Source: Beta vulgaris subsp. vulgaris
Lineage: Eukaryota; Streptophyta; Magnoliopsida; Caryophyllales; Amaranthaceae
Length of the DNA: 64,000 nt
Reading direction: 5' to 3'
NCBI RefSeq assembly: GCF_026745355.1
Contig: NC_079210.1
Coordinates: 18,332,271-18,396,270 of the forward strand
Of this stretch, positions 23,630 to 36,653 are shown in pieces; position 1 is the first letter of the stretch, and every line of letters starts with the position of its first letter. The notes under the pieces are model-generated. The model worked only from the letters and a program-made list of their open reading frames with translations, did not search any database and was not told the DNA's origin. The position numbers were made by a program, and so were the translations under genes.

Positions 23630-24730
23630 TCCCAATATGTCAAGAATAATGGGACACTGTATAAAAGAACACCACAAGGCGTGCACCTGCTCTTTATCGA
23701 TAAACCAGATACCATGACAGTTATGGATCACGTCCAGAATGGGATATGTGGCATGCACGTGAACGGACGCTTGTTAGCCCAAAAGATCATTCACTTAGGT
23801 TATTATTGGACTACAATGGAAAAAGATTGTTACCTCTATGCCAAAACTTCTCAAAAATGCCAATTGTGCGCTAACTTGCAACATATCCCACTCTCATTGT
23901 TATATACCTTTACTTCACCTCGCCATTCTCAACCTAGGGTATTGACATCACTGGTAAAATAGTACCACTTGTATTGGGGGACATGAATTCATCCTTGTGG
24001 CAGTAGACTACTTCACTAAGTGGGTGGAAGCCACATCCTATGCCAAATTAACAACCAAGCATGTAGCTCCCTTCCTCAAAAAGACCATAATGTGCCGTTA
24101 TGGGGTTTCCCACGAGATGATAAGTGACCAAGGTACCCTGTTCCAAGCCGAGTGTGAACAAGTCCTTGAAAAATATAGCATCAAGCACCATCGCTCATCC
24201 CCATATAGACCCCAGGCTAACGGTACTTTAGAGGCTGCTAACAAAAATATCAAAGTCATTGTCCAAAAATTGACCAAAATTTATATTCGAACATCTACTA
24301 AAGCTACGCCTCATTCTCTTGTCTATGGAGTAGAAGTTGTTCAGCCTATTGAATTGGAAATAGCATCTCTACGCATTGTCCTGGAAAGTTAAATTCCTGA
24401 AGCGGACTGGGTCAAAGCTAGATTCGAATAGCTCATCTTACTCAATGAACGAAGATTAGCTGCCTTGCATCACGTGCAAGTTTATCAAAATCATACTGCA
24501 GATCTTTCAATAAGAAGGTCAAATCCTGAAATGTTAGATCAGGTGACTTAGTGCTCAAGGCATTTAGGAAAAATGTGTTAGATCCTCAAGGTAAATTCAG
24601 ACCTACCTGGGCTAGTCCAGGTATTGTCAAGACGATCCTACCTGGAAGAGCAGCTAACCTAATTGACATGGACGACATTGAATTTCATAATCTAACCAAT
24701 CTTGATCAACTCAAGAAATTTTATGTGTAA
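23630..24730 (+). pseudogene. Ty3/gypsy (Tat/Ogre-like) integrase remnant
   Basis: Encodes the end of a retrotransposon pol: an integrase zinc-binding part (H and C residues of HVQNGICGMHVNG...C..C..C, about 23720-23875), then GIDITGK and the catalytic core (VDYFTKWVEATSY near 24003; SDQGTLF near 24122; SPYRPQANGTLEAAN near 24198, containing the last catalytic Glu), then KATPHSLVYGVEVVQPIELE near 24300 and a C-terminal region to about 24730. Core residues D, D, E are visible but there are stops and frameshifts (about 23960, 24390, 24430, 24550). The YFTKWVEA wording and spacing are those of the Tat/Ogre/Athila side of Ty3/gypsy rather than the chromovirus type found at 28890-38400. No LTRs are recognised next to it. 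Confidence 0.82.
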
Positions 24731-25100
24731 AGCACAACCAATTCTTTTGATTGGTACAAGTAATCGAAGTCTTTAGCATAAACTACGTGCAGTTTGATTC
24801 CTATTTGGATACGTAGGTTCGGCTCCTTCGTTAGTCAAAACCTCCTTGGGCTCATACGAGTCTAAAACTTTAAAAAAAAAAAGAGAGGTCAAATCACTAT
24901 CTGTGCCAGACACACAAAAGTTACGCCCAGCGTAGCGCATTGCGCCAGATGCAGCTCAACGCGTCCTAGTTCGATCATTCTACCGACATTCGTTAAGATG
25001 CCAAAATATAATACGACAACATGTTTTTGCGACATATTTAGGCTCATTTCAGTCTAAATAAAAATAAACTTTGCTTTTATTAATATTGCTGAATAGAAAA
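24731..25100. other. 3' flank of integrase remnant, no gene
   Basis: Contains GTTAGTCAAAACCTCCTTGGG-like and CGCGTCC-rich words common downstream of pol in Tat-like elements. No coding region supported. Confidence 0.35.
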
Positions 25101-25112
25101 TAAAAACATATG

Positions 25113-26130
25113 TTATGAGTACTTTATAACATAAATTATGTGGCATGCAAGCCTAATTGAGAGCAATAAATCAACATAAAAACAATAACTTGAAACAATA
25201 ACAAATAAATCAGGAAATAATCTAACGACATTATTGCAATCAGTCTTTCTTTTCCTTCCCCTTTTCTGCCTTTCCTTCCTCCTTCCCCTTAGTCGACGTT
25301 TTTCCATTTTTCATTTATAGGTTTGGTTTAGGTGCCTTTCTCTTTTCCTAATATACCATAGGTTCCTTCCATTTTCTTATAGTGTCTGTCTGACGAGTCG
25401 TCCTTCCTCCTTAGGCCCTTTCCCTTATTACCACACCCCCTAAGCATAGTCTTCTCTTTGTCGGTGCCAGTCGTCGCCCAAGTCTGTCCCGCACTTGTGG
25501 TACCTTTGGCCCTAACCATTCCTTCATAGAGAAAGCTTTAGTAATAGGTTTCTGGCTGCTCTTCCCTGCAGATGAGTTTCCCAGTGATCTCTTTCCCCTG
25601 TTATCCAACGCCTCTATAGTTTTCCCCACTGTGCTCGGAGTAAATTTCTTCTTCCTAGTCACTTCAGAAGATTCTTTCTCCCTCATCTCTTTCCTCATTG
25701 TCGGGTCTCTAGTCAGCATTTATACGATGTACTCTTAGACACCTTCTCAAATTTCATTCTTTTTTGGGTATACCAAACTGGGCGCTCTCCCTAATATCTC
25801 TCCCACTTCATGATCCCACTCCACCATGGCACCACCAATATGACAGTACACATTCTGCCTCAATACCCTCAAAGTAAAATAAAAGGTCATGGTATACAGA
25901 CTACATAACCTCACATAAGGAGAATCGTCACAAATACCTACCATGAACCCAATTCTCCACCATAGCACTACCCATCTGACGCCAGCTCGTCATCCCCAAA
26001 GAAACTAGTCCAGTCTTCAAAATATTTCTTAGTAAAACTCTTCTTCCTGGCAATGAAGCCCCTTTTGTTATAACTCTCCATGTTCTCGGGAGGATCAATC
26101 AGCCTCAAATGCTCCATTAGCCAAATCTGC
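25113..26130 (-). pseudogene. Unrecognised minus-strand coding remnant
   Basis: Three minus-strand pieces look protein-coding by residue composition: about 26130-25975 (IWLMEHLRLIDPPENMES..., after a TTTACTGATGCAG acceptor-like site), 25968-25747 (WWRIGFMVGICDDSPYVRL...) and 25719-25328, very rich in Lys, Arg, Ser and Thr. They are in different frames and separated by stops. I do not recognise the family; the order (W-rich hydrophobic part, then a basic disordered tail) is loosely like plant mobile domain (PMD) TE proteins, but that is a guess. Confidence 0.3.
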
Positions 26131-26867
26131 ATCAGTAAATACAATATATATTATTATTGCTTCCTGACGAGTAATAATACATATACATACTAATTGTTTC
26201 TTGTCATGATGTATATTTTCAAGTAATAATCGCGGCTATTTGTAAATTATAACCTCTTTTTCTCTTATTTTTGTAGATAATATTCATGTTATTATATGAT
26301 TGTTCTATGCATGTTTTGTTGCTTTTATCACCCACTTGTTATTTATTGCTAAACCAACACCTAAAGAATTCTTCTAATTAATTTGAATAAATTGGACAAC
26401 TTGTTAGGAACCTTGTAATATGTTTGCATAATAACTTGCACAAAATAATTAGTCTTTTTGTGTGTTTCCTGAATTAACTTAGATTAATTATTTTTAGGGT
26501 GCTTAAAACATTATTTGATTATTCTGTTGCATAAAATTTGTAATGAATCGGTATTTAGTAGAGGCCAGCAATGGGCAATATAGTTCCTGACTATATTGTA
26601 CCCTCACCCCCGAACTCAATTTTTGGTTCCTAGCCATCTATGGAGTCATGACGAAGAAATCTACATTGGATAAGTCCTAAGATGCCCCTTTCGTTTTAAT
26701 ATCCAATTAGGTTTATGATTCTTCCTTTAAAAAATTATTGGCGACTTCAAAAATATATTTTTTAATAAAACCGAGTAGTCAAATAAACACACCCACACCG
26801 GCATTAAAGGAATTGAAAAATCCACACCTAGAGTATGATTTATGGACTATTAAATTAAAGGATTCTA
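26131..26867. other. No gene seen
   Basis: AT-rich sequence with no supported feature. Confidence 0.35.
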
Positions 26868-27082
26868 ATAGCCTTAGTTAATTATGTAATATGAGTATAA
26901 GTTATAACTATAATAATATTACTTCACTACTACTCATGTTCACATATAATAACTAGTTAGCTTGCTTTATTAGTTTAATGTGACTAAATGATTTTATAAT
27001 AATGTTAATGGTTTTATTATATCAATGAATTTAGTTAATTAATAGTACACGCTTAATTGATAATTATATATGGACTCGTTTA

Positions 27083-27161
<79 letters not shown>

Positions 27162-27197
27162 TAATAATAATAATAATAATAATATATAATAATAATA

Positions 27198-27277
<80 letters not shown>

Positions 27278-28572
27278 TACTTTATCAAATCGAGTGATTA
27301 TATACTACGTTTTGATATAAATTGTAAGCATAATGCTTCAATAATTCTAAAATGAGACTAAAGGAGTTATTCCACTTATTAGTTGATTAAAGAGTCACCT
27401 TAAGAAGTTAATAACGACTAAGATAATTATTGAGACCTTTTAAGAAAATATGACGAACTCTATGACTATAATAAGCTCTAACTATTATTTAAGGTTAATA
27501 GCTAATCAATGAAACATTCATTAATAAATCTATCCTTGAATAGATGAAAGAAGATAAAGGATATTAAAAGTCTTTCCCGACTCTCAAGTTGTTAAGCATG
27601 AATCCAGGTAACCTCTACTGCTAACACCTGCATTCCGCTTCGAATTATGTTTTATGATCATGTTAATATTACCCTTTTACATGTTTGGATTGTGAAAAAT
27701 GAAATATTTTATGATGATTCTGATGATATGATGTTATAAGATGATGATGATGATGATGATGTTATGGATAACATGAAAGAGTATAATGACTCATGATGAT
27801 TATGATATGCTTAAAAGAAATGAAACATGTTAAAATCAAGTGAAAGACGATTCTTGGAAGTATTCAATTATCATGGGTTGTGCATGTACCTCCCGGCCGG
27901 TTAACCATCTCCCGTTTAGTGAGGCCTAATGTCCTCAGGTGGCACACTTCTATATTATGGGCAATAACGCCGCCTCTTGTTTAGCGAGGGTTATTATCCT
28001 TGGGTGGCTGCCTCCCGTTTACGATGTTACTATATTTTGGGAAGACTTCTCTTCCGATGTACTAGCCAAATTACCAAATAATGTGATTATGATGATAAAC
28101 ATGATAAAGAATATAATATACTATGATACGATATGTTTGTGAAATAGTTTTTACTTCTTATCTCCTCCCTGTTCCTAAATAAAATGAGTTGATATAAATT
28201 TACGTTGTTAGATTAGTATATATGTTACTAAGCCTCGGCTCACGACGTTTTGTTTTCTGTTTTAGGTACAGATGAGGATAACGGGATGGCGTAGCTGTGA
28301 GGACGGAGTAATATATTATCTAGATCTATGCAGACTTTTATGGTTTTAATTTAAGTTAATGTCAGACTATGTTTAGTAACTAAGTTTCTATTAATTAAGA
28401 CTAATGTTAGATACTTACTATGTTTTCCCTATAATATATTAAAGTTTATGAAATTATGTTGCCTTATATTTTCCTGACGGAGAGTACGGTACTAACGCAC
28501 CGACTATCAAGGGTCCACTGCTAATAATTGATTAATGAACTTAATAACATTGATTAGAAGTCGGCGCGCTAT
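26868..28572 (+). repeat. 5' LTR of the decayed gypsy element (approximate left limit)
   Basis: Ends just before the primer site at 28577. The proposed start TCTAATAGCCTTAGTTAATTATG resembles the TGTAATAGCCC...AGTTAATTATG start of the LTRs at 16339 and 19852, and a triplet microsatellite follows in both. Other LTR-like blocks: CCTCCCGGCCGGTTAACC (27891) and repeats of CCCGTTTAGTGAGG / CTTGTTTAGCGAGG (27910 and 27975). The matching 3' LTR was not found. Confidence 0.5.
27085..27277. repeat. (TAA)n microsatellite
   Basis: About 190 bp of nearly pure TAA/ATA repeats with a few interruptions (27161, 27183, 27199). Translations of it (poly-Ile/Leu) are artefacts. Confidence 0.98.
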
Positions 28573-28576
28573 AGGT

Positions 28577-28588
28577 TGGTATCAGAGC
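28577..28588 (+). other. Primer binding site (initiator Met tRNA)
   Basis: TGGTATCAGAGC followed by CAAGG. It defines the orientation (plus) and the start of the interior of the gypsy element whose gag begins at 28890. Confidence 0.88.
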
Positions 28589-28889
28589 CAAGGTTTTCGT
28601 TAAGTCAAGTAAAATCTAAAAGGTTTTACATGAATTAATAAAAAAAAGGCAAAGTAATCTAGTTAAATGAAAATCATCACCATGAATTACATGTTAACTT
28701 TCAAGGTTTATAATATGTAAATAAAAATAAGATAATATAAATAATAAAATGTGTTGTTAAATGAGTGATTAAACATGAAAACGTGTGAGTGTTAGGATCG
28801 GAGAAGGAAATGTTTTTATATGATTTTTACGATGATATTTATGCATCGCTTAACATGTTATGAACATGAAATATTTGATGTTTTGGAAC

Positions 28890-29844
28890 ATGGCAACAAG
28901 TGAAAGTGGACCTGCAAATGGAGGAAACGGAAATCATGGGTCTTAAGTCACATTTAGTAAAATCCGGGCAATGCTAGATACTCTACGAAGTGACCCTGTC
29001 TTCGAAGAAACGCCTGTATATGCAAACGGAAATAAGGTGGACATTATGAGCTTGATGATGGAATTCTTACAAGGAAACCGGCAATGAGCCAAGATAGAGC
29101 AGGTTGAATGCTCAAACATGTTCAAAAGGTTTTATGCTCATAAATCGCCTACTTATGATGGAAAAGCAAACCCCGCTTAGTTTGGGGAATGGTTAAATGG
29201 CATGGAGAAACTCTTTGATGCCACCCATTGTCCAGATAAGTGGAAAGTTCAATTTTTTTTGTTCTACTTGAAGGGGCAAGCTGATCTGTGGTGAAAGACT
29301 GCTAGAAAAATGCAGAATCAGCCTGGGTTTGGATGGGAAGGCCTAAAGGAGACTATGAGAAACCAGTTTTGCCCCCCAGTCTCTCCAACTTCAGATGGAA
29401 TCTGAATTTATCCATCTGAAGCAAAGGGGTATGTTAGTCCTGTAATATGTTGTCTATCAATGAGTTAGCTCGATTTACTCCTAATCTGATGTCGACGGAT
29501 CGTCAAAGGATGAGCCGGTTTGAAGGAGGTCTAAATCTAGATCTTCAAAAAAGGCTTACTGCAAACATGAGTAAGTCCTATTAAGAGCTATATAACAAGG
29601 CGATAAATGTTGAAAGGAAAGTGAAGCTACGGAAAGAAGTGTATGAGGGTGGAAAAAGAAAAGGGAAATCTCGTGATAACCACTCCAACAACAACTTCAA
29701 CCAAATGCCAAACACGGGATACTCGTCGGTAAATAATCAAAGGCAAATTCCTCGATGCAACAATTTCGAAAGACAAGGGTACATAGAGAATGAATGTCGT
29801 AAAGGAAGTGATTAGTGTTACTAGTGTAGTAAACCAGGTCATGT
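28890..29844 (+). pseudogene. gypsy gag, 5' part
   Basis: Capsid/nucleocapsid precursor. Starts MATSESGPANGGNGNHGS, then LRSDPVFEETPVYANGN (about 28978), KVDIMSLMMEFLQGNRQ, then SNMFKRFYAHKSPTYDGKA and a capsid core with ATHCPDKWKVQ and YLKGQADLWW(K)T (about 29265). The Arg/Lys-rich end leads to a CCHC-like knuckle (CNNFERQGYIENEC, about 29758-29799, second Cys changed to Phe) and the start of a second one (CSKPGH) cut at 29844 by the solo LTR. Stops occur at 28945, 29085, 29178 and later, so it is dead. Confidence 0.88.
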
Positions 29845-32800
29845 TGTAACAGCCCGCACTTCCGAGCTGCTAGCTAATCACACTTAAGATTACGAATCAC
29901 AATCAATACTTAATAAACCTCGAATTATATTCACTTGCAGCGGAAACATAACCTATAAAACGATCCTGGAACTGTGGGTCAGGGCCCACAACAAATCACC
30001 TTCAATACCAAATAACGGATTTCATAATACCTTACTCGATTTTCAAAAAAATATAATATTTTATTCTCAAATTAGGATATATACTCCTAAATACAACCTC
30101 TGAACCATTAAATCTAATTACAACCTTGATACCCATATTCTTCCTTTTACTCCATTTCGAGCTTCCCATACACGAACCTGCAAGATCACTAACAATGAAC
30201 CCTGCCCCCACCAGGACAAGTTCCAAGAACAAAATCAGAAAAACTGAGTACTCATTGTCCAACCAGATCAATTTTAGTGGCTTAAAATATACTTGTATCA
30301 TTAATCAATTTTCATAAGATTTCTCCATGTATTCAAATAGCTGAATAGCGATATAACAAAACATACACATTGGAAATAAGATGAGATGATAATCTATACT
30401 ACTTTAACAAAACCATAGATCTTCCAACGAAACAGACAACTTTATATTTCAATTCCATAAAACAGTTCTTCGTTAACTATCTTATAGATAAATCCTTTCG
30501 AAGACATCTTACTAAATCCAACCACGTAACCAATATTTCAGAACACCTTATTGGGAGCGTATCTCTCAGTATAAAATCCTTTGTGCAATATCTCAGAGTT
30601 TCTACATAAACCCCTACGTCGTTGCAGCAACCAAAACGTTTTTCGAAAATAACTATTAGGAGTTTCATCAAGAATACTTTATAGTTTCCTCTTTAAACGG
30701 TTTATAAAATAATCGGGGAAATTATACGAATAGAGAGGCTACACCATCTCTAAACTCATGGGGACATCTCCCCTATCAACTTTGTACTGCTTGCAAGACT
30801 TGTTTATAGGACATATGTCCCATCATTTCATAATACGCACATACCACGATGTGTTCATCACTGCTGCTGCAGTTTCTTCCCCATAATATTTTATAATTTC
30901 ACAAATTCATATTTTTTCTTAACTCAGATTCATAGTTTACTTTAATTGACTATATATAATCCAAAATCTCATACCATAGATACTCTCTTATTCATATACT
31001 TCATAATTTCTATATAAAACTCATATCGCAAATCATTTGTCTCTTGTTATACATTAGAATCATAGGTCAAACATACTTCGACTAAAATCCCTTTGTTTGC
31101 TGATAACTTTTTATTCATAATTTTCAAAGTTCATGATCATATATAATTAAAATCTCAAACCATAATAAAGAGTCTTTCATACTTTAAGAATTTCATATAA
31201 AACTTATATCACAAATATTTTCACAATTGTCTTAAACCTGAAATTTTAACTCAACATCTTTGATCAAAATTCCTTTCTTTTTCTCTGAAACTTTCAAATA
31301 TAACAATAGTTTAAATCGAAAGTGAGTTCATAAAGATATACAGTTGACGTCCTGGCTTAGTTCTTAAATCGGAGTACTTGTTGTAAGATCACTTATATAG
31401 TTAGATATACTAAAGATCCTTGCTTTAATTCTCATAGCTACACTTTCATATAAAAGATCAACTTACTAAGCATAAGAAACTTATTATAACTTCGATGTGG
31501 AAACAAGTAGATTTAATAATATCACACATCTATATTCTTGAAGGATTCAACTACCTCCAATTAGTTCTTCATAAAAATATCACTCAATAAAATTCATCAC
31601 ATATATAGCTTTCGCTCATAGCTTAAAACCATATATGTAATCAACAACTCTAGTAAACACACGAATAACACTGAATAATTTTGTATTTATATAAAAGGCT
31701 TATTAAGCTCAGCCCATGAAATCACATAAAACACGGATATAGATTCGAAGGTGGAAGGACATGTGTGTACCTTGAAATGATTCTCAATAATTCGACATAC
31801 TGGATAATCAACTATGGCTCGAACTTCATAAATTATCTCCATATACATACACCAACAACGACCTTAAAACAATAACAACAATAATTAACCATCCTCACAA
31901 CAATTTAGATAAACAAATTGAATTACTCATACTTTCTAAGTTCTTCCATGAACTAACCAACCACAACCCTTATATACAATCCATTCTACTAATCCAACTC
32001 ACAACATCAATTCTATCTCTAATTAACATCACTCTGATTTCAGAGAGTATTATCAAACAACATAATTTATAAAAAACCAGTTTTTATAAACTTACTTAGA
32101 GGATTAATTCATATTAGAAGCTTCAATCCATTAAGAAAGATAAAATATTCAATCTTTAAGTTTAACATCTCTTATCATAACTATATTTGCTAATCAATAA
32201 CAAAATTGAGAACCAAATTTATTTCTAAAATCAGAATATAAAAATCCAATTGCACCAGACTTGAATTGGAATCAAAGGAGACAAGGAATTAAGAAAAATT
32301 AACTTATACCTTCATATGGAAAGGAATACCAAAACAATGGCAGCAACAAAGCAAACAAGTTAGCAATGACAACATTGGCAAACCAAGCCAACCACGCCAG
32401 CAGCGCAACACAAAGTACAACAATAGTGCTGAACTTGTGTAAGGCGTAACTCATAGCTCCGAACTCCAAATTGGGTGATTTTTGTGCCCAAATTCATTAG
32501 CTCGGAGTGATCTACAACTTTGAAGCAGAAAGAAAGAGAGAAATTGGATTGCATGTTGTAGATAATTGAGGCAACAGATTGTCGAAAAAAAAACAGAGGA
32601 GAGAGAAATGAAGGTAGCAACACCAAACTTGCAAAGGTCATAAAACATATCTCTAAACTCTGAACTGAGTGATTTTTGGGTCTAAGTTCAATAACTTTTC
32701 AAGATCTACAACTTTCATGCAATAAGTTTGGGTAAACTCTGACTCTAGAATACAGAAATTGAACATGCATAGTACGGATATAAAATCAGATGAGAGAGAA

Positions 32801-33253
32801 TTATTGTTTGGGGTTTTATTTTGATTTTGGGGTTTCTCCCAATTCTCAATCACTTGGGTAATTAAACTGAAATCTTAAAGAGAATAATTGATCTATGGAA
32901 AAATACACTTTGGCACTTGATTGAGAAGTTATGAAGAAAATAGAGTGATGCTCTAGCATATAGAGTAGATGACATGAGTGAGGAGAGATAAATTGTGATT
33001 AAAAATGGGTTTCTCTTTATTTCAGAGCTTAAAATCCTTATCTTAATATCTCTATTATATAAAATCCATACTAACTTATTTGTGCTTGGAACTTACTTTA
33101 GAGTATAAATAATAATTCTTAAAGTAATTTTTTTTTACTAATATGAACATAGCTAACTTTGACTAAAATGTGTCTGAAAATATCAGCTATTATACTTATC
33201 AAATCTCATTTATAAAGTCGTTATTAAACCTGCTTAAATTATAGGCTATTACA
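29845..33253 (-). mobile_element. Solo LTR (3.4 kb) inserted in gypsy gag
   Basis: Plus-strand limits TGTAACAGCCCGCACTTCC ... TATAGGCTATTACA, with a perfect 5 bp duplication CATGT at 29840-29844 and 33254-33258. On the minus strand it has the same start (TGTAATAGCC) and end (...GTGCGGGCTGTTACA) as the LTRs at 56606 and 58240, and shares ACAAGTCTTGCAAGCAGTACA with the 16339 and 19852 LTRs. No interior is present. The gag zinc-knuckle reading frame continues from one side (CSKPGHV) to the other (IKNFP), which fixes the limits. Confidence 0.95.
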
Positions 33254-33570
33254 CATGTGATTAAGAATTTCCCGACTCTAGATTGGCGAAGTGGAAATGC
33301 TATTAACCGTGGTCAAAGAAACAGGCAATACTCTGGATACGGTGGGAATGCAAGAAATGCAAACATAAACCCTCTATGTGGACCCCCACAGCCTGGAAGA
33401 GTATTTATGATGCAGTGTGAAGAAGCGAAAACATATGATACTGTCATTACTGGTACCTTCCCTGTCAACTGTATTCTTGTTTATGTTCTTTTCAGTTCTG
33501 GAGCTTCCCATTCGTTTATATCTGCTGCATTTTTGAAGTTTGAATGCAAAACGAGGCTCTGACTTCTTTG
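33254..33570 (+). pseudogene. gypsy gag end and aspartic protease
   Basis: After the second duplication copy the gag continues (IKNFPTLDW...), followed by the retropepsin region. The active-site motif normally D-S/T-G is FSSGASHSFIS near 33496, so the catalytic Asp has become Ser. Frame breaks near 33560. Confidence 0.82.
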
Positions 33571-34684
33571 ACATGTCTGTCACCATCCCAAATTATGAAT
33601 CCATCTTATGTGATGTCATGTATCGAAATTGTCCTATCCTTTATTAGGAAGCTGTGAATTTCAAGTAGACCTAGTTCAATTTGAATTGATCGACTTTGAT
33701 TTGATATTGGGAATGAATTGGTTGTCCAAGTACAAAGCCGGCATAAATTTCCTTAACCATGAAATAACCCTCCGGAAACTAGATGGGTGTAAGGTTTCTT
33801 ATCGAAGAAGAAAAGCCAAACCCAAACCCGAAATCAGCTCAACCTTGAAAGCTGCTTTTAAATTACTTTCAAAAGGTCATCATGGATAACTTTGTAATGT
33901 GGTAGGCCTCACCAAAATCTAAATCCTCCTTGTCTAACATTTCCATTGTTTGTGAGTACCTGATGTATTTCCGGAAGAGATACCTGACATGCCCCTAAGA
34001 AGAGAGATAGATTTCAGCATTGACCTTGTTCTGGGATCTGCTCCTATTCCGAAGGCACCTTATCGAATGGCACCTGCTAAGTTACAAGAATGAAAATAAA
34101 AGCAACTATATGAATTACTCGAAAAGGGGTATATTCGACCTAGTGTATCACCATGGAGTGCACCAATTTTATTTGTCAAGAAGAAAAATGGAAGCATGAG
34201 ATTATGCATTAATTATTGGGAGTTAAACAAGATCACTATCAAGAATATGTATCCAGTGCCCCGTATTGACGATCTTTTTTATCAAGTTCGAGGTGCAAAC
34301 CATTTTCTCCAATATAGATTTCGGATCTGGATATCACCAACTCCGTATTAAGCCAGAAGATATTTCAAAAACTGCTTGTAGGACCCAATATGGTCATTAT
34401 GAATTTACAGTCATTCCCTTTGGGTTAACCAATGTCCCTGCTGTTTTCATGGATCTGATGGATCGAGTATTTAAATCATACCTTGATAAGTTTGTGGTTT
34501 TATTCATCGGTGATATCTTGGTGAATTTCAAGAAACTCAAGCGAGCACGAAGAAAATTTGAGAAAGGTGTTGGAAGTGTTAAGAGAAAACATGTTGTATG
34601 CAAAGTTGAAGAAATGTGAGTTCTAGTTGAAAGAAGTTGCCTTTTTAGGGCACATCATTTCATATACTGGAGTCTCTGTTGATC
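33571..34684 (+). pseudogene. gypsy protease end and reverse transcriptase
   Basis: Shows LILGMNWLSKYKAGINF (about 33705; protease-RT linker typical of chromoviruses), then VPDVFPEEIPD-like sequence near 33955, RT start ([20 protein letters not shown], about 34138), [17 protein letters not shown] near 34314 (usual DLRSGYHQ; first catalytic Asp lies just before), [14 protein letters not shown] near 34419, and the box [10 protein letters not shown] near 34491 in which the usual F-I-D-D-I has lost one Asp (now G). Several frameshifts (about 33600, 33890, 34100, 34290). Reverse transcription is not possible from this copy. Confidence 0.9.
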
Positions 34685-35392
34685 TGATGCATGCATGGAT
34701 GACTCGATCAAGTTATCTTTAAATGCTTTCTTAGGTCGTCACATGGTTTTACTTTACTCCTAAAGTAGAGGTTTTACACGTAACTAAAAATATGTATTTA
34801 TTTAAAGTTCAGTTGTAATAAGGTTCGAAAATGTTAGATTGTTTCGGTTCATTAAAGTTCTAGTTGTCATAAGTTGTAATTTAGGAAATTTTCCTTAAGT
34901 ATGAAGTGTAAAGTGGCGTGCAAGGGGAACCCTTGTAGCCGTGTGGTTTGGTTTTATTTAAGGAAAGATTTGCCATCTTTCCTTAAGCTTTTGTTTCCTT
35001 AAGTTCTAGCTAGATTTTAGGATAGAATTAAGGGAGAATACTTTCCTTATTTACTACTAGAGGACCGTGGGTTTTGATGTACTTGCGGAGTGAGGTTTTA
35101 TTGCTTCTTCTCCTATAAATAAAGCACCTAACCATGTAAAGGTTAGAGTATGATTAAGTTTAACCTATTCCTTGTGAGTTAAAGTTTTCGGAGTGAATCC
35201 AAAGTCTAAGCAGTGAATGCAAACCTTATTAGTTGCTATTAATCCTTGGTTAGGAATTAATAACTCCATATACACTATTACTAATCAAGTTTAGAGTACT
35301 TTAACTTGTCATATTCGAACTACACCATCATAAACACTAAAAGAATCCAACTTTCAATCAAGAGTCTAGAATAGCCTTCCAAAATCATATCA
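34685..35392. mobile_element. Solo LTR, TGAT...ATCA family (copy 2)
   Basis: 708 bp, starts TGATGCATGCATGG and ends AAATCATATCA, with a perfect 5 bp duplication TGATC (34680-34684 and 35393-35397). Contains a TATA-like CCTATAAATAAAGC near 35112. The RT frame on the left (LGHIISYTGVSVD) resumes on the right with KIKAIMEWPKPTKVPEVRSF, so the interruption is exact. Same ends and related words as the element at 14647-15463. Confidence 0.9.
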
Positions 35393-36653
35393 TGATCTGC
35401 AAAAGATAAAAGCTATCATGGAATGGCCTAAACCCACTAAAGTCCCTGAAGTTAGGAGTTTTATGGGTTGAGCTGGATATTATCGAAGATTTGTCCAAAC
35501 TAGCCATGCCTATAACCTGATTGGTGAAGAAGATGGTTAAGTTTGTATGGAGTGATGAATGTAAAGCAGCTTTTCAGGAATTGAAGAAGTGTCAAACTGC
35601 TGCTCTTCTTCTCTCGCTCCCCCTTTGATACTGATGGATTTGTTATATACAATGATGCCTCAAACCATGTATTAGGGTGTGTGTTGATGCAGGATGATAA
35701 AGTTTTAGCCTATGCTTCTCGTCAGCTCAAACCCCATGAACAAAATTACCCAACCCATGACCTTGAACTAGCCGCAGTTGTGTTTGCTCTCAAAATATGG
35801 AGAGACTATATCTATGGTGTTCCATGTAAGATCTTCACAGTCCACAAAAGCCTTAAATACATTTTCACCCAAAAAGAATTGAATTGAGGCAACACAAGTG
35901 GCTTGAACTCATAAAAGATTATGATTTTGATATCCTATATCACCGTGGCAAAGCTAATGTTATAGCTGATGCTCTAAGACGAAAATCATACCTAAATACA
36001 ACCTTAACCCTGCCGAAAGATATCAATAATGATTTAAGGAAGATGAAAGTGGAGGTTATGCAACCGAAAATGGAAGCAGTATTGTATGTATCGGAGCTGA
36101 GCCCGATTTTGTTGAAAGAGATAAAAGAGGCACATAGTGGAGACTTGGAGTTGCAAAAGATAAAGAGTGATGTGAGAAAAGGGAAATCACCGAGATTTGT
36201 GATTCAGGATGATGGCAAGTTTGAGATTTCGAGGTAGAATATGTGTCCCTGACAATAAAACATTGAAAAAGAGAATTCTGGAAGAGGCTCACAACAGTCC
36301 TTTCTCTATTCACCTTGGAGGAAACAAGCTATACAAGGATTTAAACCAGACTTTTTGGTGGAGCAATATGAAGCAAGAAGATGCAGAATTTGGGTCAAGA
36401 TGTTTGACTTGTCAAAGGATAAAGATCGAACATCAGAGACCTGCATGATTGTTGCAACCATTAGATATTCCTACATGGAAATGGGATTCAATTTCGATTG
36501 ATTTTGTTATGGGATTGCCATCATCATTTCGAGGCATGAATTATATTTGGGTCATTGTGGATAGACTGACAAAATCCGCACATTTATTGGCCATTAAAAA
36601 TAATTGGAGCGTGGATAAGCTAGCTAAGTTAAATGTGAGCACAATTATCTGAT
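35393..36653 (+). pseudogene. gypsy RNase H and integrase N-terminal half
   Basis: RT thumb (MEWPKPTKVPEVRSF, about 35418), RNase H ([20 protein letters not shown] near 35709; the TDHKSLKY motif is VHKSLKYIF, so an Asp is lost), HRGKANVIADAL near 35942, then the integrase HHCC zinc finger (H...H...C..C: SIHLGGNKLYKDLNQTFWW...CLTCQRIK, 36308-36426) and core start (WDSISIDFVMGLPSS near 36480, with the first catalytic Asp; IVDRLTKSAHLLAI near 36555). In-frame stops at about 35470, 35888 and 36446. Cut at 36653 by a foldback element. Confidence 0.9.

Noticed and set aside
27064..27288. Ile/Leu-rich minus-strand ORF
   Set aside because: It is a translation of the (TAA)n tract.
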